The translations under genes and the position numbers were made by a program. A stretch of 64,000 bases of DNA from CAYQQJ01 sp964419935 (GTDB lineage: Bacteria > Pseudomonadota > Gammaproteobacteria > Pseudomonadales > Cellvibrionaceae), in assembly GCA_964419935.1 (NCBI GenBank), contig CAYQQJ010000018.1, forward strand, positions 12,062 through 76,061. Reading direction: 5' to 3'. Under the pieces are notes generated by a model. It searched no databases. It saw only the letters and a program-made list of their open reading frames with translations, and was not told the DNA's origin. This document shows, piece by piece, positions 62,020 through 64,000 of the stretch (position 1 is the first letter of the stretch; every line of letters begins with the position of its first letter).

Positions 62020-62961
62020 ATGGCACAACGGCATGATCTAGCCCTGGTGTTTCCAGGCCAGGGATCCCAGAAAGTGGGGATGCTGCAGGATATAGCGGAC
62101 GAGTCTTCTCTAGTGGCAAGTACCTTTGCCCAGGCATCTGAGGTGCTTGGTTACGATTTGTGGGCGCTGGTTCAGGAGGGGCCGCAGGAGGCCCTCAACA
62201 TGACTGAAACCACCCAGCCCGCATTGCTAACGGCAAGTGTGGCTATCTGGAAGGTGTGGCAGGAGCGCAACGGCGCTATGCCTGCCTTCATGGCCGGTCA
62301 CAGTCTCGGCGAATGGTCAGCTTTGGTGTGCGCGGGCGTGGTGGATTTTGCTGATGCGGTACAACTGGTTCGCGCGAGGGGCCGATACATGCAGGAGGCG
62401 GTACCGGCAGGAACAGGTGCCATGGCTGCCATTATCGGGCTGGAAGACAGCGCGGTAGAAAATGCCTGTAAGGCTGCTGCCCAGGGCGAGGTGGTCGGTC
62501 CGGTAAATTATAATTCACCCGGTCAGTTGGTTATTGCGGGAACAACAACGGCTGTGGAGCGAGCCATGGCGCTGTGTAAGGAAGCTGGAGCCAAAAGGGC
62601 TCTGCCACTCCCCGTTAGCGCCCCTTTTCATACCGCGTTGATGAAGCCAGCGGCAGAGCGTTTGGCCGCGGAAATACAGGGCACAGCATTCAGCGCGCCT
62701 CAATGCACCATTATTCACAACGTCAATGCGGCTGCGGAATCTTCTCCGGAGGCCATCAAACAATTAATGATTGAGCAAATCTATTCGCCGGTGCTATGGG
62801 TTGATTGCGTTAAGCAGTTGGTGGCGCAGGGCGTTGCAAGTGTCATGGAGTGCGGCCCCGGCAAGGTGCTGTCGGGCTTGAACAAGCGCATTGAGAAAGA
62901 ATTGACCACTTTCGCAACAGATTCTAACGACGCACTGGTTGATGCATTGGCGAATGTTTAA
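62020..62961 (+). CDS. fabD: malonyl-CoA:ACP transacylase
   Basis: Transfers malonyl from CoA to ACP for fatty acid elongation. 313 residues. The active-site Ser95 is in the GHSLGEWSALV elbow (Ser92 in E. coli). The FPGQGSQKVGM start motif, Arg in ARGRYMQEAV, and the catalytic His in APFHTALM (near residue 207) are present. It follows plsX after 52 nt and precedes fabG by 44 nt. There is no fabH between plsX and fabD. Confidence 0.97.
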   Translation: MAQRHDLALVFPGQGSQKVGMLQDIADESSLVASTFAQASEVLGYDLWALVQEGPQEALNMTETTQPALLTASVAIWKVWQERNGAMPAFMAGHSLGEWSALVCAGVVDFADAVQLVRARGRYMQEAVPAGTGAMAAIIGLEDSAVENACKAAAQGEVVGPVNYNSPGQLVIAGTTTAVERAMALCKEAGAKRALPLPVSAPFHTALMKPAAERLAAEIQGTAFSAPQCTIIHNVNAAAESSPEAIKQLMIEQIYSPVLWVDCVKQLVAQGVASVMECGPGKVLSGLNKRIEKELTTFATDSNDALVDALANV

Positions 62962-63005
62962 CACAAAGGTCTGACTTTCAGGCTGAGCTTTGAGAGAGAG
63001 TATTT

Positions 63006-63749
63006 ATGTCTTTAGAGGGTAAGATCGCTTTGGTAACCGGGGCCAGTCGTGGTATAGGCGCCGCTATCGCCGAAACCCTGGCTGCTGATGGTGCCACCGT
63101 AATTGGCACGGCTACCAGTGACAAGGGTGCCGCCAGCATCTCTGATTACCTCCGGGAAAAAGGCTTTTCCGGCCGCGGAATGGTGCTGGACGTTACCAGT
63201 GCAGACTCAGTGGCGGCATTATTGAAGTCGATTCAGGAGGAATTTGGCGTACCAGAGATTCTGGTTAATAACGCTGGCATCACCAAAGACAACCTGCTGA
63301 TGCGCATGAGCGAAGAGGAATGGTTTGACGTGATCAACACCAACCTGAGCGCGGTCTTCCGTCTGAGCAAGGCATGCCTGCGAGGTATGATGAAGGCGCG
63401 CACCGGGCGCATCGTCAATATCACCTCTATCGTTGGCTCCATGGGAAATGCCGGGCAGACCAATTACGCCGCAACCAAAGCCGGTGTTGCGGGGTTTACC
63501 CGCTCACTGGCGAAAGAAGTCGGTTCCCGCAATATCACCGTCAATGCGGTGGCACCTGGTTTTATTGATACGGACATGACCCGTGGCCTACCTGAAGAGC
63601 AAAAGAAAGCGCTGCAAGTGGGCATTTCCCTGGGCCGCCTCGGCCAGCCGCAGGAGATTGCCAATGTGGTCAAGTTCCTCTGTAGTGACGCGGCAAGCTA
63701 TGTGACGGGCGAGACAATTCATGTCAATGGTGGAATGTACATGAGTTAA
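63006..63749 (+). CDS. fabG: 3-oxoacyl-ACP reductase
   Basis: NADPH-dependent reductase of the elongation cycle. 247 residues, short-chain dehydrogenase fold. Cofactor loop TGASRGIGAAIA at residues 12-23, NNAGIT near 90, and the Ser-Tyr-Lys triad in ITSIVGSMG and YAATKAG. The C-terminal VTGETIHVNGGMYM is typical. Ribosome site AGAGAG. Upstream of acpP, with about 230 nt containing a promoter between them. Confidence 0.97.
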   Translation: MSLEGKIALVTGASRGIGAAIAETLAADGATVIGTATSDKGAASISDYLREKGFSGRGMVLDVTSADSVAALLKSIQEEFGVPEILVNNAGITKDNLLMRMSEEEWFDVINTNLSAVFRLSKACLRGMMKARTGRIVNITSIVGSMGNAGQTNYAATKAGVAGFTRSLAKEVGSRNITVNAVAPGFIDTDMTRGLPEEQKKALQVGISLGRLGQPQEIANVVKFLCSDAASYVTGETIHVNGGMYMS

Positions 63750-63803
63750 CCTGTTGATTTTAAATGGGTTTTTGTATTTTTCGGAATAAAAGGTGAATGG
63801 TGG

Positions 63804-63832
63804 TTACAACGCGGGGAAATTCGCGTTAAAAT
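63804..63832 (+). promoter_or_regulatory. sigma-70 promoter of acpP
   Basis: TTACAA and TAAAAT with a 17-bp spacer, giving a leader of about 140 nt. A separate strong promoter suits acpP, whose product is needed in large amounts. Confidence 0.6.
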
Positions 63833-63980
63833 GCGCCGACGCAAACAGCAGTAACACCGAATTTCGCCGTATTCTCATTGAGAGATGGCATCGCGGACAG
63901 GTTTCAAAAACCTAGTTTTAAGAAAACTGGCTCTACTTGAGCAAAGCTAATTAAAAGCTACTTAGGAGTTAAACAACGTT

Positions 63981-64000
63981 ATGAGCAGCATTGAAGAGCG
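63981..64000 (+). CDS. acpP: acyl carrier protein, first codons only
   Basis: Only MSSIEER is visible before the window ends. The AGGAGTT ribosome site, the position after fabG and the typical ACP N-terminus make acpP the clear call. Confidence 0.85.

Overview
The window is a chromosomal segment of a free-living gammaproteobacterium, close in gene content and order to the Pseudomonas/Marinobacter/Cellvibrio side of the class; I cannot name the genus. The main evidence is thrS-infC-rpmI-rplT-pheST-ihfA-merR-tRNA-Pro, tig-clpP-clpX-lon-hupB-ppiD, yccA-tusDCB-tusE, rne/rluC divergent, and yceD-rpmF-plsX-fabD-fabG-acpP. A FabY-type ketoacyl synthase is present, and fabH is absent from the fab cluster. 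Nearly all of it is core genome. There is no prophage, integrase, transposase, CRISPR array or restriction system.

Layout. 1-3.1 kb: the edge of an exopolysaccharide/capsule locus (SLBB/Wza-type export protein cut by the window edge, and Wzi) on the minus strand, then a 314-bp transposase-less element with inverted ends just before thrS. 3.1-12.5 kb: translation operon thrS, infC (AUU start), rpmI, rplT, pheS, pheT, ihfA, merR-type gene and tRNA-Pro, with a UDP-glucose dehydrogenase gene lodged between pheS and pheT. 12.6-14.4 kb: an aspartate-dehydrogenase-like gene convergent and overlapping with an unusual 2-hydroxyacid-dehydrogenase-like gene. 14.6-20.2 kb: comEA, pyrF, cmk, lapA, lapB, rpsA in a rearranged order without ihfB. 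20.3-28.1 kb, minus strand: deaD, ppnP, carboxynorspermidine decarboxylase, carboxynorspermidine synthase, speA, hpf, with two kinds of non-coding repeat between them.

28.3-37.6 kb: a heat-shock hsp20 gene with a sigma-32-type promoter and a ROSE-like 5' leader, an orphan methyltransferase, a GlxA/AraC regulator, fabY, an XRE-cupin regulator, fadB-fadA behind a perfect PsrA-like operator, and tRNA-Leu. 37.6-46.7 kb: proteostasis cluster tig-clpP-clpX-lon-hupB-ppiD. 46.8-53.8 kb: murI, rmuC, a DUF2489 gene, trmA, yjbQ, tusE/B/C/D, yccA, tRNA-Ser. 53.9-60.1 kb: rne with a very long leader, rluC, a HAD phosphatase, maf. 60.1-64 kb: yceD (probably leaderless), rpmF, plsX, fabD, fabG and the first codons of acpP.

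How it works together. Much of the window is growth machinery: tRNA charging, ribosomal proteins, rRNA/tRNA modification, RNA decay and protein quality control. Two metabolic themes stand out. The first is lipid metabolism: FabY starts fatty acid synthesis, plsX-fabD-fabG-acpP lacks fabH, and a regulator plus a PsrA-type operator sit between fabY and the beta-oxidation operon fadBA. The second is polyamine synthesis through carboxy(nor)spermidine. The best candidates for something undescribed are regulatory or structural: the fabY-XRE/cupin-fadBA arrangement, the pheS-ugd-pheT insertion, the dehydrogenase-like gene that seems to lack catalytic residues, and an intercistronic hairpin whose mismatches are all G.U-compatible on one strand only.
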